A DNA stretch of 57,227 nucleotides from an uncultured Planctomycetia bacterium (GTDB lineage: Bacteria > Planctomycetota > Phycisphaerae > FEN-1346 > JAACEH01), in assembly GCA_903929765.1 (NCBI GenBank), contig CAIYVX010000030.1, positions 1 to 57,227 on the forward strand, given 5' to 3'. The translations under genes were made by a program, and so were the position numbers. This document shows positions 45,762 through 53,669 of the stretch, one piece after another. The stretch's first letter is position 1, and each line of letters begins with the position of its first letter. Below the pieces are notes generated by a model. It searched no databases and was not told where the DNA came from. It worked only from the letters and a program-made list of their open reading frames with translations.

Positions 45762-47558
45762 CTACTCCTTCCAGTGGGAACCAGATTCTGACCAGTCGTT
45801 ATCATTGGACGCCTGCTCAGGCGTCGTACCATGATATTCAGGTGTTCCTTTGGCCATAGGCGGCTGGACAAAGCTGCCATATGTTAAGGTGCCACCGACC
45901 ACACAGTAAAACTCCTCATCGCGAGGAGCTGGGCTCCCTGCGGAAATGGCAAAAGCAGCCCCAAAAGAATCTGCCGTGCTATCGCTTGAACCTACGTCAG
46001 CTTCCCAATCAGCGGGAACGCGGTCTTCGCCGACCTTTAAGGGTTTGCTGCTGATTATTCTATGGGTATCTTCGTGTGCGTACGTCAGATTCACAAACTC
46101 CGGGGCCGTGGCTGTATTAATAGTGAATCCGACAGCGTTCGGAAGTTGCCTTCCGCCCTCGGGAAACGTGTAGGTCCATGAATTCTTCGCGGCGGCCTTG
46201 TCGGAGAGATAGATCGTGTTTTCAGTGGCCACGTACTTTCCGTTTGCATTTCCGTTAGTCCAATACTTAGCATAGACCGCATTGTTGGGGTCGCGGCTGA
46301 ACTTGCATGCGCCGGGGTTTCCTTCTGCCGACCAGTAGTAGTACCAATTTGCTGTCGTTCCCTTTCCCGGGTCGGGATGGCCCTTTGCCATTTTCGAAAA
46401 GAACAAGCGCGCAGTAGTAGATGCCGTCTTATTATGATCGACAATTTCGAGCGTTAACGTTTTTGTGCCGAAGCCCTGGTTGTCGGTCGGAAGAGCGCCC
46501 AGTGTGATTGTGATGGGATTCCCCGTCGCCCCGACGCCCTTAGCGGACACCCGATCACCCCAGTCCGGGGAGGGTGTCCACGCATTGCCAGTAATGCCTG
46601 GTACGGCGTCAAGAGTCCATTTGAACTTCTTCCCTATGGCGGTGGCAACAGCGATGGGCAGCGTTGGACTCAAGTCGGCGCGAAACTGCACTATCTCGCC
46701 GGATTGCAGCCAGAAACGATCTTGCCCTTCTTGTCTTACCGTAGGATCAACTTTGGTTCGGCCATTAAGAATTACCTGGATATCGTACACAGAAACATCA
46801 ATATAGTTTGTGACGGGGGGATCGCTCAGGGGATTCGTAATCGTAGCGTTGATCCGCAAGTTGCCCTTCGTGCCGCCAGTGAGAATTACAATTGCTTCCT
46901 GGTCTTTCGTTAAGGGGCCGACGCTACTTGATGCGAGAGACCCAGCCCCATCCGGGTTCCCTTGGGCCGAAAGGTCAACTGTATATGTAGTATTTGAAGC
47001 TCCACCTTCGATCTTCACATGAAGAATATTTGTGCCGCCTACGGGAATAGCGTCGTCATTGGGTCCATCGGCATCTATCTCCAAGAGAATCACCGCCGGA
47101 TCGTTTTTGCTCTTGACCGTCCAGTGACTTCCGCCGCCCGAGCCCCCACTGCCGCCGGTCCCACCCAGATTGCCTTCGGCATAGAAAGGAAACAGGGCTG
47201 CCGTTCCGGAGCAGCGCACCTTCACCTGAATTGCGATATTGGTATCCTGAACCCGACTAATGATAAAACCATCAGGCGGATAGCCAACATCTGAATATTT
47301 GCCATTAGCAAAGGGTGCAAATTGCCCCGTGAACACGTTGGAGGCGATCCAGGCTCCGTCAGTAGTAAGGGCTGTGTCCTCGGCGTTAGCCTTGTCCCAA
47401 CCATTACCGTTAGTGTTGCCGTTCAGCCAAGGCACTTGGTTGTTCTGTGATTTTACAGCTTGATCGTCTGCCACGAGCCGTGTCGGCACCAGCCAACACG
47501 CTCCTGCCGCCACCACTACCGACAGCATCAGCAACTTCGAGGTCTGCATTAATCTCAT
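45762..47558 (-). CDS. Cassette 1: exported zinc-metallopeptidase candidate
   Basis: The 598-aa protein has a signal peptide (LLMLSVVVAAGACWLVPTRL) and the shared N-terminal module (about 70-165: NIAIQVKVRCSGTAALFPFY, then AEGNLGG and a glycine run before HW). Two Ig-like beta-rich regions follow (about 165-390). The C-terminal domain has LTYAHEDTHRIIS, an HExxH zinc site (H495, E496, H499), with E519 or D521 in ADWEADV as a possible third ligand. AAAGGAAG lies seven bases before the ATG at 47558; the upstream ATG at 47576 overlaps the truncated TPR frame. Secreted peptidase is the best reading. Confidence 0.75.
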   Translation of the reverse strand: MRLMQTSKLLMLSVVVAAGACWLVPTRLVADDQAVKSQNNQVPWLNGNTNGNGWDKANAEDTALTTDGAWIASNVFTGQFAPFANGKYSDVGYPPDGFIISRVQDTNIAIQVKVRCSGTAALFPFYAEGNLGGTGGSGGSGGGSHWTVKSKNDPAVILLEIDADGPNDDAIPVGGTNILHVKIEGGASNTTYTVDLSAQGNPDGAGSLASSSVGPLTKDQEAIVILTGGTKGNLRINATITNPLSDPPVTNYIDVSVYDIQVILNGRTKVDPTVRQEGQDRFWLQSGEIVQFRADLSPTLPIAVATAIGKKFKWTLDAVPGITGNAWTPSPDWGDRVSAKGVGATGNPITITLGALPTDNQGFGTKTLTLEIVDHNKTASTTARLFFSKMAKGHPDPGKGTTANWYYYWSAEGNPGACKFSRDPNNAVYAKYWTNGNANGKYVATENTIYLSDKAAAKNSWTYTFPEGGRQLPNAVGFTINTATAPEFVNLTYAHEDTHRIISSKPLKVGEDRVPADWEADVGSSDSTADSFGAAFAISAGSPAPRDEEFYCVVGGTLTYGSFVQPPMAKGTPEYHGTTPEQASNDNDWSESGSHWKE

Positions 47559-47572
47559 TGTACATCTTCCTT

Positions 47573-48396
47573 TCATTTGCCGCTAGAGGTTCTCGAACTG
47601 TCTTTGGTTTCCGCATAGCCGCGGACGTATTCCTGGGCGATGGCCCTGTATTCTCCTGCCGAATCGGGAAAAGATTCGAGTATATTCTTTCCTTCCTCAC
47701 GTTTGCCGCTTTCAATTAAGGCGACGCCGTAGGCAATTCGAGCCTTAAAGACGAACTCATTCTCCCTGCCGCTGAAGGCCAACTCCTGCAACAGGTCCAT
47801 GGCTTTTTTGCGCCCGACCTCGGTCGAGCTAGTAAGCCCGGTGTTGCCCGCCGAGTAGGCGGCGCGGTCAATGGTGAAACTTACGTCTTTTCCCTTGAGC
47901 GACGGAACTTCCTGGACCATTTTCAGGTATTCCGCGGCTGCAGCCTCGGCGCCGCGCATCCAGTAGGTGCTTGTTGCCGAGAGGAATCTCGGATATTGGC
48001 GTGCCCCTTCGCCTAGCTCGCCACAGTCGCCCTTGACCAGGCGATCGGCCACCTCTCCGGCTTTGGCAAATTTTTGAGTCACGTAGAAGTAATCCGCCAG
48101 CAGTACGGCGAAACGCTGCCGTCCCTGGTACTGGGCCAACTCCTGCGGGTAAGCATAGAGAAAGCCATGCTCCAGACCCCACTTCAACCGCACGCAGTCG
48201 CTAAACTTGTCAGTGGCCCAGCCGAGCTTCCTGTCCAGGTTCTCTGTTCGATCATAGTATTTGCCGGCGTCGTCCTTGCGGTTTTCGACGAAGGCAATGA
48301 AACCCAGGCTCTTGGCGGTTTCGGATTCGAGTTCGTCGAAGTAGCGTTCGGCGGTGTAGGAACTCGGCTTCTCCCCCGGTTCGCGTTTGACCGGTA
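47573..48396 (-). pseudogene. Truncated TPR protein gene, 3' third only
   Basis: The frame encodes about 270 residues matching the last third of the 985-aa TPR protein (TAERYFDELESETAKSLGFI; GFLYAYPQEL against GYLYAYPQEL). The first two thirds are missing. At about 48,394 it joins an AAA ATPase gene in another frame. The open frame continues upstream into that gene without meaning. No start codon with a ribosome binding site is seen, so it is probably not translated as a functional protein. It precedes cassette 1 exactly as the intact gene precedes cassette 2. Confidence 0.85.
48297..48396. repeat. 100-bp perfect direct repeat, copy 2
   Basis: Identical to 39829-39928. Its end coincides with the junction to the AAA ATPase gene. 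The DNA beyond its other end, inside the TPR frame, is more diverged. Confidence 0.95.
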
Positions 48397-48885
48397 ACGG
48401 TCGTAAGCCGCCTGCTCGGGGTCTTCGAACTTCTCGACTTTGGCATGGGCCAGGAGGATGACGCACATGCCGCGCTGATTGCGGAGGACGTTGAGACTGT
48501 CGAGTATCCTGCGCCACGGCGTCAGGGCGTGCGTATAACCCTTGGCATAGCCGCCGTCGACCTTCTCGATGCTGGCGACGCCGAACTGCTGGCAGAGGGC
48601 GTCCCAGACCAGCCGCTCCGTCCAGTCGCAGGAATCGAGGACCACGGTTTCGAAGTCGTGCCGCTCGTTGATGAGCGACTGGAGCGCGGTCTCCACGTCG
48701 GCCAGGCTGGTCGCCAGCGGGAACGAGGCGCAGTCGATCTGGTCGAGGCCGTCCTCAGTCGGGATGAAGATGGGCTTCCGCGCCTGGGCGGCGGTCGTGG
48801 ACTTGCCGATGCCCTCGGTTCCGTAGATGACAAACCGCGGCGGCGAGGGGTGGCGGCCGGTGCGAATCTGCTGCAACATGCTCAT
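48394..48885 (-). pseudogene. Truncated AAA (phage/plasmid-type) ATPase gene
   Basis: From the ATG at 48885, with AAGGAG upstream, the frame encodes about 164 residues of a RecA-fold nucleotide-binding protein of the kind found beside recombination genes on phages and plasmids. It has Walker A YGTEGIGKST (K28), a hydrophobic strand ending in VVLDSCDW and CVILLAHAKVEKFEDPEQAA. After AAYDRY the sequence switches to TPR-gene DNA and reads nonsense to a stop at 48184. The C-terminal part is lost. Confidence 0.85.
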
Positions 48886-49000
48886 GGTCGGCTCCTTGTG
48901 TTCGGGTTCCGGATTCCTGGTTTTTGGGACGGGCGTCGCACCTCGTCCCTCCACAAGGTTATTTGCCGCTCGAAGCCAAAAAATGGCGCAAATCCAGGAT

Positions 49001-49079
49001 GACCCCCAAAACACATATGGGCGGTTGGGGGTCACATATTCGACCCCATATCGCACACAGGCGGCCGCCCATATGTGTT
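49001..49079. repeat. Nested inverted repeats between divergent genes
   Basis: AACACATATGGGCGG (49010-49024) and CCGCCCATATGTGTT (49065-49079) are perfect 15-bp complements. Interleaved with them, GACCCCCAA (49001-49009) pairs with TTGGGGGTC (49025-49033), and GGGGTC (49028-49033) can instead pair with GACCCC (49042-49047). The arrangement offers alternative cruciforms in the gap 48886-49192 and could be an origin, operator or recombination site. Confidence 0.85.
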
Positions 49080-49132
49080 GCTCCACACAGATTCGAGCCT
49101 AGAGAGTTGCCCCCTATACCTGCGGCATACTC

Positions 49133-49186
49133 CGTGCGTGACGCCGGGGAGGTCCCGGCGAGACCGTCATCTCACGCACGAAAGGA
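49133..49186 (+). promoter_or_regulatory. Structured leader of the sigma-like gene
   Basis: CGTGCGTGA (49133-49141) pairs with TCACGCACG (49172-49180). Directly stacked inside, CGCCGGG (49142-49148) pairs with CCCGGCG (49154-49160). The RBS AAAGGA (49181-49186) follows immediately. A weak promoter, TTCGAG (49092-49097), 17 bp, TATACC (49115-49120), would start RNA just before the stem. This points to translational control. Confidence 0.6.
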
Positions 49187-49192
49187 ATGCCG

Positions 49193-49699
49193 ATGGATGA
49201 CTTTATGCCGAAGTACGACGGGGTTCTGGAGCAGTGGAAAGTGGATTTGATCGCCGAACGGGCCAAACGTATGGGGTTCGGCAAGCACGACGTGCCTGAC
49301 CTGATGCAGAGGCTGGCCATGATCCTGCGGCGGTTCAAGTACGATCCGGCGAATGCCCATGGGGCACAGGAGAGCACCGTCGTGCAGGCCCTGATCGACA
49401 AGCACCTGCTGTTCGTCCGCCGCACCGCCGCCCGTTATCAGGCGAAGGTCGAGTTTGCCAGCGCCCGCACCGAGCCGATGTGCCAGGGCGATGACGAGTA
49501 CCTCGTCCTGGACGTGCAACAGGCCATCGCGACCCTGTCCAAGCGGGACCAGGCCATTTGTCGGGCGCTGATGGCTGGCTACTCCAAGCACGCGCTCACC
49601 TCGCGGATGCGGTGCGGGTTGTACACCATTGAACGGGCTATGCGGCGAATCGCCGAACGGTTCGAGGAACTGGAGGTGGACGGATGGCTCGACCGATGA
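49193..49699 (+). CDS. Sigma-factor-like regulator
   Basis: The 168-aa protein resembles small sigma70-related factors of mobile elements. A region-2-like helix pair (LIDKHLLFVRRTAARYQAKV) is followed by a region-4-like HTH (LSKRDQAICRALMAGYSKHA, then RCGLYTIERAMRRI). The ATG at 49193 has AAAGGA (49181-49186) six bases upstream; the ATG at 49187 is too close. It precedes the companion and recombinase genes with overlapping ends and probably controls or belongs to the integration module. A plain HTH repressor is the alternative. Confidence 0.65.
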   Translation: MDDFMPKYDGVLEQWKVDLIAERAKRMGFGKHDVPDLMQRLAMILRRFKYDPANAHGAQESTVVQALIDKHLLFVRRTAARYQAKVEFASARTEPMCQGDDEYLVLDVQQAIATLSKRDQAICRALMAGYSKHALTSRMRCGLYTIERAMRRIAERFEELEVDGWLDR

Positions 49700-49983
49700 G
49701 CGCGACCAGGCCCCGCCGTCCGGCAGCGCCGCCCCGGCCGAAAAGGCCGGAATTGACTGGATTCCCGGCCCCGGGTGAGCAACATGTCACTGACGAGGCG
49801 GCCGAAAGGCGGCCACTGGCGACGGCTTGGATCACCGCTGAAATGCTCGCCGAGACCATCGACGTCTGGTCCGAGGCCTGGGGCCGACCCGTTAGCGAGG
49901 ATGAGGCGGTGGAAATTCTGGTAAACGTCAGGCGGCTCGGCGAAGTGTTGCTCAGAGCCAGAAGGGAAATGACCAAAAAATGA
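49684..49983 (+). CDS. Recombinase companion protein, intact copy
   Basis: The 99-aa protein begins with a basic proline-rich stretch (RPRRPAAPPRPKRPELTGFP) and ends in the conserved block VWSEAWGRPVSEDEAVEILV plus NVRRLGEVLL, shared with the protein before recombinase 1. GGAGG lies seven bases before the ATG. It overlaps the sigma-like gene by 16 bp and the recombinase start by ATGA, so all three are coupled. No known directionality factor is recognised by eye, but small size, basic N-terminus and strict pairing with the recombinase fit that role. Confidence 0.75.
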   Translation: MARPMSATRPRRPAAPPRPKRPELTGFPAPGEQHVTDEAAERRPLATAWITAEMLAETIDVWSEAWGRPVSEDEAVEILVNVRRLGEVLLRARREMTKK

Positions 49984-51479
49984 AAGTGGTAGCGTGGGCA
50001 AGAGTGTCGTCGCGCGAGCAGCGGGAAGGCTATTCCCTCGACGCCCAACTCCGGGCGATGCGCGACAGGGCGGCGAAGTCCGGGTGGACCATCGTCCGCG
50101 AGTTCGTGGTGGCCGAGTCCGCCAAACGCGGCGCGGAGCGTGTGGCCTTCAACCAGATGTTCGCCTGGGTGAAGGCCAACGCCCGCCGCACGGGGATCGA
50201 CGCCATCCTCAGTCACAAACTCGACCGCGTCTGTCGCAACATGCGGGACGCGGTGCGACTGCAGGAACTCGAGGACTCGTGTGGCGTCAAGCTAGCCTTC
50301 GTCGACAACCAGTTCGGGCCGGGCGCGGCCGGCGCCCTCTCGTTCAACGTCATGGCCGCGGTTGCCCAGTACTACTCGGACAATCTGCGGGCCGAGGTGC
50401 TCAAGGGCATGGACGAAAAGGTCCGCCAGGGCTGGCCCACCGGCCTCGCCCCGTACGGCTACATGAACGTGGACAACCGTGACGAGCCGGTCGTGCCGCA
50501 CCCGGAAAAGTCGAAGACCGTGGCGCGCATCTTCGAGCTCTACGCCACCGGCAGCCATACCTTCAAAAGCCTCGTCGCTCAGGTTCATAAGGAAGGCCAC
50601 GTCTACCGCCAGACCCAACCGCGGTTCACCACCACGGCCATCAGTTACATCCTGAACAACCGCTTCTACGTCGGCGAATTGCTTCGCAATGGCCAGGTGC
50701 ATCAGGGCAAGTACCGCCTGCTGATCGAACGGGCCTGTTTCAACACCTGCCAGGATCTTCTGAAGGGCAAGAACCGCCGAACCGGCAATCCCGAAATCAT
50801 GCTCTCCGGCGGCATCCTGCGGTGCGCCTGCTGCGGCTTTGCCATGACGGGCGAACAGATCCGCCGACACCTGAGCGACGGCAGCCGCAACATCCACATC
50901 TACTACAAGTGCGGCAACAACCATCAGCCGCACGACCATCCCAGAATCCGCTGGCGCGAGGCCGACATCGAGGCGGCCATCCTGAAGGATTTCCGGACAC
51001 TCAAAGTGCCGACGCTGCAAGCCGCCACGTGGCTGCGCGACACACTGGCGACGGCCCTGGACGACGCCTCGGCGGTCACGACCGAACGCCGCAGGCTGTT
51101 GTTGAAACGGAAGACGGAACTGGCCAATATGCAGGATCGGTTGCTCAATGGATTTCTGGGCGGGGCTATCGACGAGGCGGCCTTCGCCGCCAAGTCAGCG
51201 GATTTAAAGGCCCAACAGCAGGAGATCGAGAAGCAGATGGACGAGGCGGGCCGGGACGATCCGCAGTTGGCGGAGCGGGCGCTTTCGCTCTACGATTTCA
51301 GCCAGAACCTAGTCGACATCTGGCATGGTTCGAACTGGAGCCGCCGTCGGGAGGTTCTGGAGTGCGTCAGTTCGAACCGCCTGCTGAGTGACACAAGTCT
51401 AGTCCTGGTAAAGAGAAAGCCGTTCGGCGTGCTCGCCGAACGGCTCTCTTTTGGTTTTGGTCGGGGCGACTGGATTTGA
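49980..51479 (+). CDS. Large serine recombinase 2
   Basis: The 499-aa protein has the resolvase domain (S10 in ARVSSREQ), recombinase domain, zinc ribbon (LRCACCGFAMTGE and partners) and coiled coil of large serine recombinases, and is alike along its length to recombinase 1. The last 20 codons run through a terminator hairpin and the 14-bp att-like core. The TGA stop lies inside the T-arm of tRNA-Pro on the other strand. The final residues are thus encoded by the integration target. It is placed to excise or integrate the element ending here. Confidence 0.93.
   Translation: MKVVAWARVSSREQREGYSLDAQLRAMRDRAAKSGWTIVREFVVAESAKRGAERVAFNQMFAWVKANARRTGIDAILSHKLDRVCRNMRDAVRLQELEDSCGVKLAFVDNQFGPGAAGALSFNVMAAVAQYYSDNLRAEVLKGMDEKVRQGWPTGLAPYGYMNVDNRDEPVVPHPEKSKTVARIFELYATGSHTFKSLVAQVHKEGHVYRQTQPRFTTTAISYILNNRFYVGELLRNGQVHQGKYRLLIERACFNTCQDLLKGKNRRTGNPEIMLSGGILRCACCGFAMTGEQIRRHLSDGSRNIHIYYKCGNNHQPHDHPRIRWREADIEAAILKDFRTLKVPTLQAATWLRDTLATALDDASAVTTERRRLLLKRKTELANMQDRLLNGFLGGAIDEAAFAAKSADLKAQQQEIEKQMDEAGRDDPQLAERALSLYDFSQNLVDIWHGSNWSRRREVLECVSSNRLLSDTSLVLVKRKPFGVLAERLSFGFGRGDWI
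51418..51458 (+). terminator. Terminator hairpin inside recombinase 2
   Basis: AGCCGTTCGGCG (51418-51429) pairs perfectly with CGCCGAACGGCT (51434-51445) around TGCT, followed by a T-rich tract to 51458. It ends RNA before the ORF's stop codon. Confidence 0.8.
51459..51472 (+). repeat. att-like core, right copy
   Basis: GGTCGGGGCGACTG covers the tRNA-Pro 3' end and repeats 25081-25094. The 26.4 kb between the copies is the predicted extent of the second element. Confidence 0.7.
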
Positions 51480-51536
51480 ACCAGCGACCTCTTGACCCCC
51501 AGTCAAGCGCCTTAGACCAAACTAGGCCACGCCCCG
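51461..51536 (-). tRNA. trnP: tRNA-Pro (GGG anticodon)
   Basis: The minus strand folds as a full cloverleaf: acceptor CGGGGCG/CGCCCCG with discriminator A, D-arm, anticodon stem CTTGA/TCAAG with loop CTGGGGG (anticodon GGG) and T-arm with loop TTCAAAT. CCA is not encoded. The 3' end is overlapped by recombinase 2, as expected at an integration site. Confidence 0.95.
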
Positions 51537-51681
51537 AGAATTTGCCATGCTTCTCGCGCTGCTCATCCAAGCTGTGGCCCTACTGTACCCTCTCTGGCTT
51601 GAAACGTCAATGTTTCATCTCACAGAGTTTTGTCGAACCGGGGTTCCCCGATCCAGAAGCCAGAGGCAAAAGCGAAGATTT

Positions 51682-52695
51682 CTAGTGCGGCGCCGGGCGT
51701 GATTCCTGGAAGCTGCCGAGGGTTTTCATGTAGTTGGCGCGTTCGAAGGCCTCCGGGTGGAGGCAGGATTTCTGGCTCATAATGCCGCACATGGATTCTA
51801 CGGAATCGTAGTCGTGTTCCTTCATCCAGCCGGCCAGTCCGCGCGTCAGATCGGCGATGCGGCCGGGACCGTCCTTGAGGAGCAGCGAACAGACGTTGAC
51901 GACCGAAGCGCCGGCGGTCAGGCCGCGCACCACGTCCTCGGCCGAATGGATGCCGGTGGTCAGGGCCAGCGAGGCTTTGACCTGGCCGTGGAGAATGGCG
52001 ATCCAGCGGATGGGCAGGCGCGATTCTTCCGGCCGGCTCAACTCCAGCTTAGGCAGCACCTCCAGGGCCTCGATGTCGATGACCGGCTGATAGAAACGGT
52101 TGAAAAGCACCAGGCCCCTGGCCCCGGCTTTGTCGAGCTTGGCGGCCATGGCCGACATGGAACTGAACCAGGGTCCGAGCTTCATGGCCACGGGAATTTT
52201 GACGGAGCCGCGCACGGCCTTGAGCACGTCCAGGTACAACTGTTCGATGGTGGTGCCGAGAACCTTGGGGTCGGTCGGGACGAAATAGAGGTTGACTTCG
52301 ATGGCGTCGGCCCCGGCCTGTTCCATTTTGCGGGCACAGTCGATCCAGCCGCCCAGGGACGAGCCGTTCAGACTGGCGATGACCGGCACGGCGACGGCCT
52401 TTTTGACCTTGGCCAGGTGTTCGAGGTAGGCGTCGGCGCTGAAGTGGTAGGTGGTCGCGGTTTCGGGAAAATAGGTCAGTGATTCGGCAAAATTATCCGT
52501 GCCGCGTTCGAGGAAGTAGGCCAGCTCGGCGTTGTCAAAACGGATCTGTTCCTCGAATAGAGAGTAGAGCGTGATGGCCCCGGCGCCGGCGTCCTCCAGC
52601 CGTTTGACCGAGTCAAGTTTGCGGCTCAGGGGCGAAGCGGACGGGACGATGGGCGAGGAAATTCTGAGGCCCATGTAGTCAGTCGAAAGATCCAC
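51682..52695 (-). CDS. Dihydroorotate dehydrogenase-like flavoprotein
   Basis: The 337-aa protein belongs to the DHOD-like TIM-barrel family (LSTDYMGLRISSPIVPSASP; VPVIASLNGSSLGGWIDCAR; GADAIEVNLYFVPTD; VAMKLGPWFS; GASVVNVCSLLLKDGP). It is full length for that family. True PyrD cannot be separated from the DHOD-like paralogues without an alignment; the absence of other pyrimidine genes nearby favours the paralogue. It starts at GTG (52695) after AGGTAGGT. A minus-strand TATAAT lies at 52752-52747 without a clear -35. It is on the chromosome side of the tRNA. Confidence 0.88.
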   Translation of the reverse strand: MDLSTDYMGLRISSPIVPSASPLSRKLDSVKRLEDAGAGAITLYSLFEEQIRFDNAELAYFLERGTDNFAESLTYFPETATTYHFSADAYLEHLAKVKKAVAVPVIASLNGSSLGGWIDCARKMEQAGADAIEVNLYFVPTDPKVLGTTIEQLYLDVLKAVRGSVKIPVAMKLGPWFSSMSAMAAKLDKAGARGLVLFNRFYQPVIDIEALEVLPKLELSRPEESRLPIRWIAILHGQVKASLALTTGIHSAEDVVRGLTAGASVVNVCSLLLKDGPGRIADLTRGLAGWMKEHDYDSVESMCGIMSQKSCLHPEAFERANYMKTLGSFQESRPAPH

Positions 52696-52792
52696 GGATG
52701 ACCTACCTTTCTGACGCCGGGCGGCGCCGCAATAGAACTGAGGTCGATTATAACAGGACTAGCGCGCACGGCGCGGACGACCGCTCATTGCG

Positions 52793-52821
52793 TTGACAAA
52801 TCCCGTCAGCCAGAGTACCCT
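52793..52821 (+). promoter_or_regulatory. Candidate promoter of the DUF502 gene
   Basis: A perfect TTGACA (52793-52798) is followed after 17 bp by TACCCT (52816-52821). The -10 is poor. Confidence 0.4.
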
Positions 52822-52870
52822 TGTTTCACAGTTCATGTGCGCCGCCATCTTTCACTGTGAGGACTCCGCG

Positions 52871-53587
52871 ATGATACGACTGCTGCGAAAACAGTTACGG
52901 AAACGGTTGTTCAGAATGACACTCCAGGGTGTGGCCCTGGTGCTGCCGCTGATCATCACCGTTTGGATCGTCTGGTGGCTGGCGGACGGAGCCGAGCGAA
53001 TTTTTGCTGAGCCGTTGAAGGCCCTGCTGGGAAAGAATCCGACCGAGATGTTTCCCAATCCCGGTCCTGGCTGGCTCGGAATCGAAAGCATCCGCTATGT
53101 GCCGGGCATGGGCATTGCTCTGGGCATTGTCCTGACTGTGGCCGCAGGCCTGGCCGCCCGCGTCCTGCTGGTCAAAAGCCTGGTGGCCTGGTACGAGAGC
53201 GTCATCGCCCGCATCCCGCTCGTGAAGACGCTCTACGGCGGCGTGCGCGATTTGCTTGGTTTCATGGGCAACAAGCGGCGGACCTTCAGCCGCGTCGTCC
53301 TGGTCAAATTGCCCGGTGGACGAGCCCGGACGTTGGGCCTGGTGACCCGCGAGACGTTCGACGATATCGCCGGGCTGGCCCAGATCAAGGGGCTGGTCAC
53401 CGTTTACATTCCGGGCAGCTATTTTCTTGGCGGCATGATGCTCCTGGTCCCGCCGGAGGATCTGGAACCGGTGGAGATGCGCGTCCAGGACGCCCTGCGT
53501 TTCGCCCTGACGGCCGGCATCAGCGTCCACGAGGAAACAGAAGAGGAAGCCGCTGCGACGGAGAAAAAGACGGGGAAGAAGAAGTAG
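52871..53587 (+). CDS. DUF502 family membrane protein
   Basis: The 238-aa protein has two N-terminal membrane segments (GVALVLPLIITVWIVWWLAD at about 19-38 and a second at about 75-105), the conserved IPLVKTLYGGVRDLLGF and a cytoplasmic C-terminal domain (ARTLGLVTRETF, VYIPGSYFLGGMMLLVP) typical of DUF502. The family is widespread with no settled function. GAGGA precedes the ATG at 52871. The tail is a charged Lys/Glu stretch. Confidence 0.9.
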   Translation: MIRLLRKQLRKRLFRMTLQGVALVLPLIITVWIVWWLADGAERIFAEPLKALLGKNPTEMFPNPGPGWLGIESIRYVPGMGIALGIVLTVAAGLAARVLLVKSLVAWYESVIARIPLVKTLYGGVRDLLGFMGNKRRTFSRVVLVKLPGGRARTLGLVTRETFDDIAGLAQIKGLVTVYIPGSYFLGGMMLLVPPEDLEPVEMRVQDALRFALTAGISVHEETEEEAAATEKKTGKKK

Positions 53588-53651
53588 TTACGGTCCACTG
53601 ACGCCGGTTCGGAATAACAGCGAAAAAAGCGCCGTCCGCGAACATGTGTGG

Positions 53652-53660
53652 TGCTATAAT
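53652..53660 (+). promoter_or_regulatory. Extended -10 promoter, near-leaderless
   Basis: TGCTATAAT matches the extended -10 consensus TGnTATAAT. The start would be about 53667, three bases before the ATG at 53670, and no ribosome binding site is present. Confidence 0.6.
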
Positions 53661-53669
53661 TCCGACACC

